Positions 52,500-60,724 of a DNA stretch of 64,000 nt are shown here, one piece after another; positions within the stretch are counted from its first letter, which is position 1, and every line of letters begins with the position of its first letter. Origin of the DNA: Pseudoalteromonas luteoviolacea (GTDB lineage Bacteria; Pseudomonadota; Gammaproteobacteria; Enterobacterales; Alteromonadaceae); NCBI RefSeq assembly GCF_001750165.1, contig NZ_CP015412.1:1116001-1180000 (forward strand). The letters are read 5' to 3'. The notes beneath the pieces were generated by a model. That model was given only the letters and a program-made list of their open reading frames with translations. It made no database searches and had not been told where the DNA came from. The translations under genes and the position numbers were made by a program.

Positions 52500-53807
52500 A
52501 TGCGATATATAGCTTTTACTGGTATTTTATCAATTTTTTTGCTGGGTTGCGGTGGTTCTAGTGAGTCAGATACACCTAACTCATCATATCCTGCGCCTGT
52601 AAATTATGTGGTCTCAACATCATTTAACAAGGGTGGAGGAATATCTCCATTATCTTTCAAAATGGGAGCTTCAAACTCCAAAATATTCAAGATTGAGATG
52701 GAGCAAGGTTATGAGCTAGAAAACATTTCGGGGTGTGGTGGTGTTCTAAATGGGCACGACTTTAGTGTCAAGAATATAAATAAGGATTGTACTATAGAGG
52801 CTAAATTTAAAGCTCATCAATATGCTGTCAATGTGGAAACATCAACAGGGGGATGGGTGGCTCAGCCTAATTATAAGGTAGCTCATGGCAATAAAGTTGA
52901 GTTTTTAGTTATACCAAATAGTGATCATTATATTGAGTCTGCAGTAGGCTGCGATGGTAGTTTGAATGATTTGCGCTATCAAACGGGAGCTGTCAAAGCT
53001 GACTGTACTGTTACAATTAAACTACAAAGCCATTTCCCACTCCCAGAGGAAGGGATCGAAAGGATCCGGTTACCTGTTGTTGTACACGTGCTAGAAAATG
53101 AGTATGTTGAAATCAGTGATGAGCAAATTATTTCGCAAATTGAGGCGACAAATAAGCACTTTAGAGGGTTGAATCATAATGAGCTTGAATCAATTGATGA
53201 TCAGTTTAAGCCATACATAGCGGACACTGGGATTCAGCTGTATTTAGCATCACATGATCCCAATGGTAACCCACATTCAGGCATAAATCGTAAAGTTGCT
53301 AATTTGAGTGTAATTAGTGCTCAGCATTCTTACGCAAAGTCGGAAGAAGGAGGAATAGATGCTTGGCCAACTGATCAATATCTCAATGTTTGGGTGGGTT
53401 ATGCGAGGGATTTTAAGGGCGTTTTAGGCTTAGTTGGCAGGGCAAACATACCTGGCTTGGCTGATGATAGGGTAATTGGTGTGGTAGTAGCGGATACTGC
53501 ATTTGGCATCATTCAGCCACGAGAGCCCAGATTTAATCAAGGCAAAACATTTACACATGAACTGGGGCATCTATTGGGTTTAATAGGGCATACGCATGGA
53601 ATGCCAACCGATAAAAATACCCATAGCCATTTAACATGTGATGGTAAAGCGACCACAGCTTGCAAAAATAGTGACTTGTACATGAACTTTATGAACTCGG
53701 AAGTAGACGACAGTGGTCAACTTATGTTTTCTGTAAGTCAGCGGCAAGTGATGGTGGAGTGGTTGACATCTGGACCATTGCAATCATTGTATTTAAATAC
53801 TCGGTAG
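52500..53807 (+). CDS. Lipoprotein metalloprotease, M43/pappalysin-like
   Basis: This 435-residue protein has AAGGATAA upstream and a lipoprotein signal (FTGILSIFLLGCGG, lipobox LLGC). Residues about 35-180 hold two bacterial-repeat (Big-like) units with paired cysteines (ENISGCGG; KDCTIEAKF; SAVGCDGS; ADCTVTIKL). The catalytic part has the zinc motif THELGHLLGLIGHTHG, with H353, E354, H357 and G360. The expected third ligand one position earlier is Gly, so the third His is probably H364 or H366. A Met-turn candidate is LYMNFMNS. It acts at the cell surface or in the periplasm. It resembles M43 cytophagalysin/pappalysin; the altered spacing leaves some doubt. Confidence 0.8.
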   Translation: MRYIAFTGILSIFLLGCGGSSESDTPNSSYPAPVNYVVSTSFNKGGGISPLSFKMGASNSKIFKIEMEQGYELENISGCGGVLNGHDFSVKNINKDCTIEAKFKAHQYAVNVETSTGGWVAQPNYKVAHGNKVEFLVIPNSDHYIESAVGCDGSLNDLRYQTGAVKADCTVTIKLQSHFPLPEEGIERIRLPVVVHVLENEYVEISDEQIISQIEATNKHFRGLNHNELESIDDQFKPYIADTGIQLYLASHDPNGNPHSGINRKVANLSVISAQHSYAKSEEGGIDAWPTDQYLNVWVGYARDFKGVLGLVGRANIPGLADDRVIGVVVADTAFGIIQPREPRFNQGKTFTHELGHLLGLIGHTHGMPTDKNTHSHLTCDGKATTACKNSDLYMNFMNSEVDDSGQLMFSVSQRQVMVEWLTSGPLQSLYLNTR

Positions 53808-53831
53808 TTAAGGGCTAGCTCAGCTTTTATC

Positions 53832-53858
53832 AACCCATCTCTAAGCAGTGGGTTTTTT
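53832..53858 (+). terminator. Terminator after the M43-like protease gene
   Basis: AACCCA / TGGGTT (53832-53837 with 53849-53854) is followed by a run of six Ts. Confidence 0.7.
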
Positions 53859-53977
53859 GCATCACTTGAGAATGGTGACAAATTAAACTTGATACTCGTG
53901 TAATACTTTGTAATAGTTGAGCTACAAGGACTTTTATATAGTTATTAATGTTGAATAACTTACAATAAAGACGTGCT

Positions 53978-54217
53978 ATGGATCAGAAATTTATAGAACA
54001 AATTAAGTATGAAGAGCGTGATTCTCAATCATGTGAATATGCTGAGTCAAATAAGCACTATATTAATGCCACATTGCTTCTGGATGAAAGCAACGCCTCA
54101 GATGAAGATAGAATTAAACTGTTGACACAGCTAAACTTGTACCGTCACTCTGCATCGATTGAAATAGAGGAAGTTGCAGATGGTGTATTTAATATGCGCT
54201 TTGCCTTATTAAATTAA
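53978..54217 (+). CDS. Hypothetical small acidic protein
   Basis: The 79-residue product is acidic and largely helical (EQIKYEERDSQSCEYAE; DESNASDEDRIKLLTQLNLY). It has no signal peptide or membrane helix. It starts at ATG 53978 without a strong ribosome site. It stands alone between the protease terminator and an AT-rich gap. No family is recognised. Confidence 0.55.
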   Translation: MDQKFIEQIKYEERDSQSCEYAESNKHYINATLLLDESNASDEDRIKLLTQLNLYRHSASIEIEEVADGVFNMRFALLN

Positions 54218-54492
54218 GTCGTACAGCAAGGCCTTGATTGTGTTTTATTGATTCTAGCCTCCCATTTCTTCACTTATAAACGAACGCTAACCTATAATGT
54301 AAATTTAATGTTTACATTATAGGTATTTAGCTTTAGATTAATATCTAAACAAAAAATAATAAAATGCATATCTGTTATGGATAAATTTCATTGCGACTTA
54401 ATTTATACGCCGATTGATTAATTCGGCGTCGATGTTGTGGTGGAAGCTAGTTGCGGAGTTTAATAGCCTCAATAAAGAGGGGAGTCGTTATA

Positions 54493-55233
54493 ATGCAGGA
54501 TGGTCAATACAGTATTTCTTATAATAATCAGATAACTACTTCTCAAGATGATTGCAACAATGTTGTGGAAAGTAGCTATATTATCAGTGTTAAATCTTCT
54601 GAAAATGGTAGTTTGAACGTGTCGTTTATGCAAGGGTTTGACAGTTTCTTAGCTGCTTGCATTTGTCATGAAAATAATCGTGTTGGCACTGAAATAAGTA
54701 AAGAAGATATATTCGATTTTATTATTTTTAATGACCCAGATTATGGTATGTATTTATCACAAGAAAGCATGCCTGATAATCGCCTAATAATGGCATTAGA
54801 CCGTGTTGCAGCATACGGAGAGCACACTTCGGAAGAGGTTTTTCAATTGCTTCAAACGCAGATGATTCGAGATATTTCAATCATCGCTTTAAAAGAATTA
54901 GACGAAATAAAGAACAACGCACAAATGACCCCGGTGGTAGGACAAAATAAAACAAGATTAGCTAAAAGTGAGCAAGGCGAAGCAGGGTGTAAGCTTTCAA
55001 TATTAGAATTAAAGAAAATAATAGGAGAGCAACCTAAAGGAGATTATGAAGCACTGTTGAGCGATGCTTGGGAAGCCGTGCACAATCAAAAGTGCTATCA
55101 AAACACTGGCATACAGTATGTATGTTATGAGTTGGATAAGAGTGATTCCCTGGCTTATCATGAGTCCGTTTATCACTCATATACTCTCAAACAACATAAG
55201 CATATTATCAGAAGAATTGTCCGTATCGATTAA
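54493..55233 (+). CDS. Hypothetical protein
   Basis: The ATG at 54493 is chosen because GAGGGGAG precedes it; an in-frame TTG at 54451 is unsupported. The 246-residue product has no signal peptide. It shows an N-terminal beta-rich region (QYSISYNNQITTSQDD; YIISVKSSENGSLNVSF), a Cys pair (LAACICHENN), and a helical centre rich in Glu and Lys. No known family is recognised. A GNAT acetyltransferase gene follows 86 bases downstream, so co-transcription is possible. Confidence 0.6.
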   Translation: MQDGQYSISYNNQITTSQDDCNNVVESSYIISVKSSENGSLNVSFMQGFDSFLAACICHENNRVGTEISKEDIFDFIIFNDPDYGMYLSQESMPDNRLIMALDRVAAYGEHTSEEVFQLLQTQMIRDISIIALKELDEIKNNAQMTPVVGQNKTRLAKSEQGEAGCKLSILELKKIIGEQPKGDYEALLSDAWEAVHNQKCYQNTGIQYVCYELDKSDSLAYHESVYHSYTLKQHKHIIRRIVRID

Positions 55234-55319
55234 TCAAGGATGTTCACTATAAAAGTTACTGTTTCCGATTTTTATATCCTTTACAATTGAACATAGTGTT
55301 CATTTAAAGGAATTTAAAT

Positions 55320-55904
55320 ATGTGGTTATCCAGCGGTACACTTGAAGGCAAGCTCGTCGTCTTGGAGCCTTTGTCAGTTACCCACTGTGATCTGTTAAAA
55401 GAGGCCGTAAGTGACGGTCAAAGTTGGCAACTTTGGTATGCAACTGTGCCTACTCCAGAGGGGATGCAAGCCTATGTTCAAAAAGCGCTTGAAGCTATGG
55501 AAAGTGGGGAAATGGCTTATGTTGTAAAAACCAAACATGACGGAAGAGTGGTTGGAACTACTCGTTTTTATGACGTAAAAGAAAAGCACCGCCGAGCATC
55601 AATAGGCTACACCTGGTATTCAGACTCGGTGAAAAGAACCGGAGTAAATACTGAAAGCAAATACTTACTTATGTCTCACCTTTTTGACACTAAAGGCGCG
55701 TTGTCTTTGGAGTTTAAAACGCATTTCTTTAATCAAACTTCTCGGGTGGCAATTGAAAAGCTAGGCGCAAAGTTGGATGGTGTGTTACGAAGCCACCAAG
55801 TCATGCCTGACGGTTCAATTAGAGATACTGCTATCTATTCAATTTTGTCTCACGAATGGCCTGCGGTAAAAAATAATTTAAAAGCCAGATTACGAAGTAA
55901 TTAA
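55320..55904 (+). CDS. GNAT family N-acetyltransferase (RimJ/RimL-like)
   Basis: The 194-residue protein begins with GTLEGKLVVLEPLSVTHCDL, the usual RimL-type start. It contains strand and acetyl-CoA motifs: GRVVGTTRFYDVKEKHRRAS, IGYTWYSDSVKRTGVNTESK, and the final NQTSRVAIEKLGAKLDGVLR block. The P-loop (motif A) is the RTGVNTE segment rather than a classic RxxGxG, as in this subfamily. AAGGAA precedes the ATG at 55320. It acetylates an amine substrate that is not identifiable from sequence. Confidence 0.85.
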   Translation: MWLSSGTLEGKLVVLEPLSVTHCDLLKEAVSDGQSWQLWYATVPTPEGMQAYVQKALEAMESGEMAYVVKTKHDGRVVGTTRFYDVKEKHRRASIGYTWYSDSVKRTGVNTESKYLLMSHLFDTKGALSLEFKTHFFNQTSRVAIEKLGAKLDGVLRSHQVMPDGSIRDTAIYSILSHEWPAVKNNLKARLRSN

Positions 55905-56280
55905 TATTGTGTTGTCGGAGTGATGAGGACATTAACTCGTTACTCCAAAACGATCTACACCTCCAACTAACACACATCAATCTTAAAATCATAAAGCCTG
56001 CTTATAATCGTTGTTGTACTCCATAACATGTTGTTATTCATATGAATATATTAATTTTACCTCGTTATAAATTGCTGTTATAAATTGCTGTTATAAATAG
56101 CGGTGGTTAACTATGGCTCTTTGAGCTTTTGGCTTGAAGCGAGATAAGTAAACTTGCGTTTTTTTCAAAAATGTTATTGACATATTATGTCATGACGTGC
56201 AAATCTAAAGTCGTTAACTCATACAAACAGTTCGGCTTTTACTTACGGAAAAAGCCAATTAGATATAAGGAATCTGTTAT
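55905..56280. other. Intergenic region before the DUF2170-PspA operon
   Basis: Two tandem copies of GTTATAAATTGCT plus a third partial copy lie at 56064-56100. The sequence AAAAAGCC and a good AAGGAA site precede the first operon gene. A promoter is likely between 56150 and 56250; I cannot identify the boxes with confidence. Confidence 0.4.
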
Positions 56281-56691
56281 ATGGAATTAAATGAGCTTTC
56301 CCTCAAACTCTCTCAGTATGAAACTGAAGGGGCCAGTTTTGAGTCCTTTTTTATCAACAATGTTGGACAAGAAGTTCTACAAGTTATTGTTGATGGAAAT
56401 GATGAACTTCCAATTTTTGTTACCCGAACAGAAGAGCAAATCTTGTGTATTTGTTATTTGTTCTCAGAGCAAGAAATAACTGCACAAAAGCAAGCTGAAT
56501 TAAACGATACATTATTGCGCTTAAACGTACCTATGCCGTTGAGTGCATTTGCTAAGATTGACAATAAATACGCAATTTTTGGTGCGCTTTCTACAAATTC
56601 AACACTTGAGCAGCTTGGTCATGAGATTGTCACTTTATCTGCCAACTCGATAGATGCGTTAGATGCAATTAGTGATTATTTGACTGAATAA
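56281..56691 (+). CDS. DUF2170 family protein (YjfI-like)
   Basis: The 136-residue cytoplasmic protein matches DUF2170, the family of E. coli YjfI. It shows EGASFESFFINNVGQEVLQV, LPIFVTRTEEQILCICYLF, and the well-conserved VPMPLSAFAKIDNKYAIFGA. Residues near the C-terminus form an amphipathic helix (LGHEIVTLSANSIDALDAIS). The family has no proven activity and usually sits directly before a PspA/IM30-like gene, as here (15 bases apart). It is the first gene of the block reaching 64 kb. Confidence 0.85.
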   Translation: MELNELSLKLSQYETEGASFESFFINNVGQEVLQVIVDGNDELPIFVTRTEEQILCICYLFSEQEITAQKQAELNDTLLRLNVPMPLSAFAKIDNKYAIFGALSTNSTLEQLGHEIVTLSANSIDALDAISDYLTE

Positions 56692-56706
56692 TAAGGAGTA
56701 TTAATC

Positions 56707-57399
56707 ATGAGTATTTTAAAGAAGTTATTTACTGCGGTTAAAGGTGGTGTGAATGAAGTGGGTGAAGGCATTGTTGACGCCAATGCAATTCGTATTTTTG
56801 AGCAAGAAATTAGAGATGCCCAAGCCGCATTGAATGATGCCAAGCGCAGCCTAACAGAAGTGATGGCTAAGGAAATACAGACTACACGCGCTATCAAAAG
56901 TCTCGATGAAGATATCGTTCAGCACGAAACTTATGCTGCGCAGGCACTTGATAAAGATGAAGAAACTTTGGCGCTTGAAATCGCTAGTAAAATAGCCGAG
57001 TTTGAGCAGGAAAAAGCAGAGCAGCAGCAAGTGCTCAATACGTTTGCGACTAATGTGAGCAAGCTTAAAGAGCAAATTAAGCAAGCTGAAAAAACCATTG
57101 TTGAGAATCAACGCCAACTAAGCATGGTTAAAACCACTGAAAGCGTACAAAAAGCAACCATGGCTGTGAATGATACTATGGCATCGGGTGACTCTGCGAT
57201 GACATCTGCGAAACAGTCACTTGAGCGTATTAAACAGCGGCAAATGGACAGGCAAGATCAACTAGATGCAGCACAGCAATTAGCTGATGAAAATAGTGAT
57301 AAATCACTTAATGATAAAATGCGCGCAGCTGGTATCGGTGAAGAAGCAACAAAGGGCGCAGATGTATTGGCTCGGATCCGAGCAAAACAAAATAAGTAA
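56707..57399 (+). CDS. PspA/IM30 family protein (YjfJ-like)
   Basis: This 230-residue ESCRT-III-like coiled-coil protein has the N-terminal membrane-binding amphipathic helix MSILKKLFTAVKGGVNEVGE. Long helices follow (AIRIFEQEIRDAQAAL; EEKAEQQQ-type heptads; QLSMVKTTESVQKATMAV). The C-terminus ends ADVLARIRAKQNK. PspA proteins assemble on the inner membrane and counter envelope stress. It is close in shape to E. coli YjfJ. AAGGAG lies upstream. The next gene starts five bases after its stop. Confidence 0.9.
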   Translation: MSILKKLFTAVKGGVNEVGEGIVDANAIRIFEQEIRDAQAALNDAKRSLTEVMAKEIQTTRAIKSLDEDIVQHETYAAQALDKDEETLALEIASKIAEFEQEKAEQQQVLNTFATNVSKLKEQIKQAEKTIVENQRQLSMVKTTESVQKATMAVNDTMASGDSAMTSAKQSLERIKQRQMDRQDQLDAAQQLADENSDKSLNDKMRAAGIGEEATKGADVLARIRAKQNK

Positions 57400-57404
57400 C
57401 ACGG

Positions 57405-57725
57405 ATGAGTGAAAATAAAAAAACTTGGCAAAAGCAAGAAAAGGCAGTTAGAGCTACACAGCTTGCTTTTGACTTAAGCTCCGAAGTGCAAAAATTTATT
57501 AAGAAAAACGCAATTGATGAGGAGCTCACCCCATCGGATATGATCCGACGGATCCTAGGATTAGAAATAAAATCAAAAAAAACGCGCCAAAGGCTTAGTT
57601 TTAATTTAAGCGATGAGGAAATTGGGCTGCTGGCGGAGCGTTTTGACATTGCTGATGGAGATAAGCGTATGGTAAAGCAAAAGGTTGCTGATTTGCTTAT
57701 CCAGCATGTCAAAAACAGTAAGTAG
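57405..57725 (+). CDS. Small basic protein of the PspA operon
   Basis: This 106-residue protein is rich in Lys, Arg and Glu. Two similar stretches appear: AFDLSSEVQKFIKKNAIDEEL, then SDMIRRILGL, and SFNLSDEEIGLLAERFDIAD, then KRMVKQKVADLLIQH. Each suggests a strand followed by helices, like a ribbon-helix-helix unit. No signal or membrane segment is present. Its start is five bases after the pspA-like stop, so it is co-translated. It may regulate the operon or bridge PspA and its partners; there is no direct evidence. Confidence 0.7.
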   Translation: MSENKKTWQKQEKAVRATQLAFDLSSEVQKFIKKNAIDEELTPSDMIRRILGLEIKSKKTRQRLSFNLSDEEIGLLAERFDIADGDKRMVKQKVADLLIQHVKNSK

Positions 57726-57786
57726 CGCTTTTAAAAAGAGTACATGTGGTTTGAATAGCCCCTAACTCATAGGAACACAAAAGATT

Positions 57787-58395
57787 ATGGACTTTCTCAA
57801 TACTATTTTTACTTTTCCCACCGTGGTGTTTACCACTTTATTGCTTATCGTCATTATTTTTTGGCTGATTGCGCTGTTAGGTTTTGCTGATATCGATATG
57901 CTAGAAGGCGACGTTGAGCTTGAAGTTGAGGGGGGCAGCGATTCTTTCTTGCAAATGGGATTTGGTGGCGTACCGCTGACTATTTCAATTAGTTTAGTGG
58001 TGCTGATCAGTTGGGTTGCAAGCTTTTACGCACATCAACTATTTGCTTATGCTTTAGGCGATGGGGTGATGTTTTATTTACTTGGCAGTTTGATGATGCT
58101 TGGCTGTTTTGTAGCTTCCATTCCTTTAACCGCTTTATTAGTTAAACCTTTGAGACGCTTTTTTGATAGTAAGGAAGCGGCGTCTAAAAACGACTTTATT
58201 GGTCTTGAATGTGTGATTGCAACAAGCAAAGTTAACAGCCAATTTGGCCAAGCAAAAGTCCAGTTTCAAGGTACAGAACAATTGATAGAAGTCAGAGCCG
58301 ATGAAGAGGGGTTGTTTGGACTTGGCGATGTCGCGCTACTAATTGAACACGATATTCATAAAAACAGTTACTTAGTTGTTGAAAAGCCTTGGTAA
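57787..58395 (+). CDS. YqiJ-like inner-membrane protein
   Basis: The 202-residue protein has three or four membrane helices: TVVFTTLLLIVIIFWLIALLG; LTISISLVVLISWVASFYA; VMFYLLGSLMMLGCFVASIPL. An acidic loop lies between the first two (DIDMLEGDVELEVEGGSDS). The C-terminal 60 residues form an OB-fold-like soluble domain (FIGLECVIATSKVN; AKVQFQGTEQLIEVRAD; LLIEHDIHKNSYLVVEKP), as in NfeD/YqiJ partners of flotillins. E. coli yqiJ-yqiK is the same pairing. The next gene is the flotillin. Confidence 0.85.
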   Translation: MDFLNTIFTFPTVVFTTLLLIVIIFWLIALLGFADIDMLEGDVELEVEGGSDSFLQMGFGGVPLTISISLVVLISWVASFYAHQLFAYALGDGVMFYLLGSLMMLGCFVASIPLTALLVKPLRRFFDSKEAASKNDFIGLECVIATSKVNSQFGQAKVQFQGTEQLIEVRADEEGLFGLGDVALLIEHDIHKNSYLVVEKPW

Positions 58396-58537
58396 TAATA
58401 ACGAATTAAGTCATCAATAATATTTAATCAACTTCTCCAATTTCTATCATGGTGATTGGGGAAAATATCCCATGGCAGCTCTACGTGAAAACAAACATAG
58501 CCATGGTTTGGAATAATTAAAACATTTAGGAATACAC

Positions 58538-60637
58538 ATGGAATTTTTAGATAATCTCGGACCAATTTTAACAATCGTTGGCGTGGTCATCGCCGTTATT
58601 TTTGCGATTATTTTAATCGTGGGGAAGTTTTATCGAAAAGTGGATCAAGGGCATGCGCTCATTATTAACAAAATGAAAAATGAGCCAGATGTCACAACTA
58701 CGGGGGGCATTGTTTACCCTGTTATTCATAAAATGGAGGTGATGGATATCTCAACCAAACGCATGGTATTGGAGCGCAGAGAGAACAGCGGCTTGATCTG
58801 TAAAGATAACATCCGTGCAGATATTGCAATTACCTTTTATATTCGCGTTAATGAAAACAAGCAGGACATTTTACGTGTTGCCAAGCAAGTTGGCTGTGCA
58901 CGCGCTTCTCAACCTGAGACTCTACAAGAGCTGTTTGAAGCTAAGTTTTCCGAAGCACTGAAAACAGTGGGTAAGCAAATGAACTTTGAGGAGTTGTTTA
59001 CCCATCGTAACCAGTTTAGAGATGCGATTAAAGAGGTGATTGGTCAGGATCTATCTGGTTATACATTGGAAGATGTTGCGATTGATTATCTAGAGCAAAC
59101 CTCCATTCACAAACTTGATGAAAACAACATTTTGGATTCTGAAGGGATCCGTCGCATTACCGAAAAAACAGCGGAACAAAACGTTCAAACCAATCAACTG
59201 AAGTGTGATGAGCAAGCGCAAATTGAGATCCAAAACCAAGCGGCGTTAGAGAAGTCGTTGGAAATCGAGCGTCAAAAAGAAGATGCTAAAGCAAAGCAGC
59301 AGCGCGAGATTGAAACGGTCCGTGCAAGGGAGACGGCTGAAGCGGAACGTGTAAAGCAAGAAGAACGTTTGAAGTCAGAAGATGCACGCTTAAAAGCAGA
59401 TGAAGCAATTGAGATTGCCGAGCAAAACAAACAGCGTGAAATTGACATTGCTGAACAAAATCGCCTTCGTGTACTGGCCATTGAAGAAGAAAAAGTGGCG
59501 CGTTCTCGTGAAATCGAAGTTATTGAGCGTGAGAAAGAAACGGAAATCATGCGCATTAACAAAGAAAAAGCGCTTGAAGTGGAGCGTAAAGAAATTGCTG
59601 AAGTGTTACGTGACAGAGTAGCCGTTGAGAAAACGGTTGCAGAAGAACAAGAGCGTATTAAAGATGTGCAAACATTGGCAGCTGCAGAGCGGGAAAAAGA
59701 AGCAATTGTGATTAAAGCCAAAGCAGAAGCAGAAGAAGCACTGGTGAAAGATATTGAAGCAGCTAAAGCGCAAGAGCAAGCGTCAGAGTTCAAGGCGAGA
59801 GAGCTTGAAAAAATGGCTGAAGCTGAGCTGCGTATCGCAAATCAAACGGCTGAGTCGAAAAAAGTGTTGGCGGAAGCAGAGCGCGCAGAAAAAGCGGCAG
59901 CTGGTTTAGCTGAAGCCGAAGTTACTAAAGCGAAAGCAGAAGCAAACGCGCAGCAAGGTGAAACGGAAGCACAAGTATTGCAACAAAAACTGGCGGCAGA
60001 AGCACAAGGTAAACGTGACATCGGTTTTGCAGATGCTGAAGTGCAATCGGCAATGGCTGAGGCAATTGAGAAACAAGGTGAAGCGGAAGCTCAGACACTT
60101 GAACGTCGTATGTCAGCAGAAGCAAAAGGCCTTGAAGAGAAGCTACAAGCGTTAAATGCGATGGATCAGTCGGCGCGCGATTATGAAAGCTTTACGTTGC
60201 AGCTTAACCAGCAAAAAGAGTTAATGCTTGCTAAATTAGAAGCTGAAAAAGACATTGCAGCGCATCAATCTGAAGTGCTTAGTAAAACACTGGGTAGTGC
60301 AGACATCAACATCATGGGTGGTGATGGTCAGTTCTTTAATCAGTTTATGAAGGCTATCACACTCGGTAAGTCAATTGATGGCTTAGTGGGTGAGAGTGAT
60401 ACAGTACAAACCTTATTTAAAGATCATTTAAATGGGGAAAGAAATATCATGGATGACCTAAAAGGTGTTTTAAGTGGTGCGAATGCGTCATCAGAGACGA
60501 TGAAAAATGTGGCAATGAGTAAGTTTTTTAGTCAGTTAGGAAATAGCAGCGATGCTGAAAAGCAGCAGCTTTTAGCGCTACTTGGTAGTACGCTAAACGG
60601 CAATTCGAAGCAAGTTGAGTCAAACGAGCAGAGCTAA
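58538..60637 (+). CDS. Flotillin/SPFH family protein (YqiK-like)
   Basis: This 699-residue protein has an N-terminal membrane helix (ILTIVGVVIAVIFAIILIVG). The SPFH domain covers about residues 30-210 (YRKVDQGHALIINKMKN; MVLERRENSGLICKDNIRAD; VIGQDLSGYTLEDVAIDYL). A very long Glu/Ala-rich coiled coil spans about 220-560, where EAERVKQEE-like and AEAEAQ-like repeats occur. The C-terminal oligomerisation region includes LGKSIDGLVGESDTVQTLF. Flotillins scaffold membrane microdomains. AGGA lies upstream of the ATG. Its neighbours (PspA, YqiJ-like) fit a membrane-organisation role. Confidence 0.93.
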   Translation: MEFLDNLGPILTIVGVVIAVIFAIILIVGKFYRKVDQGHALIINKMKNEPDVTTTGGIVYPVIHKMEVMDISTKRMVLERRENSGLICKDNIRADIAITFYIRVNENKQDILRVAKQVGCARASQPETLQELFEAKFSEALKTVGKQMNFEELFTHRNQFRDAIKEVIGQDLSGYTLEDVAIDYLEQTSIHKLDENNILDSEGIRRITEKTAEQNVQTNQLKCDEQAQIEIQNQAALEKSLEIERQKEDAKAKQQREIETVRARETAEAERVKQEERLKSEDARLKADEAIEIAEQNKQREIDIAEQNRLRVLAIEEEKVARSREIEVIEREKETEIMRINKEKALEVERKEIAEVLRDRVAVEKTVAEEQERIKDVQTLAAAEREKEAIVIKAKAEAEEALVKDIEAAKAQEQASEFKARELEKMAEAELRIANQTAESKKVLAEAERAEKAAAGLAEAEVTKAKAEANAQQGETEAQVLQQKLAAEAQGKRDIGFADAEVQSAMAEAIEKQGEAEAQTLERRMSAEAKGLEEKLQALNAMDQSARDYESFTLQLNQQKELMLAKLEAEKDIAAHQSEVLSKTLGSADINIMGGDGQFFNQFMKAITLGKSIDGLVGESDTVQTLFKDHLNGERNIMDDLKGVLSGANASSETMKNVAMSKFFSQLGNSSDAEKQQLLALLGSTLNGNSKQVESNEQS

Positions 60638-60658
60638 GCATCGTTTGAAATGATGAAC

Positions 60659-60682
60659 AGAGCATGCGTTCTAGCATGCTCT
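60659..60682 (+). terminator. Intergenic hairpin between flotillin and large ATPase-type gene
   Basis: The perfect 9-bp stem AGAGCATGC / GCATGCTCT (60659-60667 with 60674-60682) has a 6-nt loop and no T run. It may be a partial terminator or RNA-processing site that adjusts downstream expression. Confidence 0.5.
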
Positions 60683-60724
60683 CACCTTTCTAATTACCCT
60701 CCTTGTACAACAGGACAGTAGACT

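Noticed and set aside
59272..59793. 173-residue ORF antisense to the flotillin gene
   Set aside because: Mirror of the Glu/Ala-rich coiled coil (Ser/Arg-rich antisense translation); composition-driven artefact.
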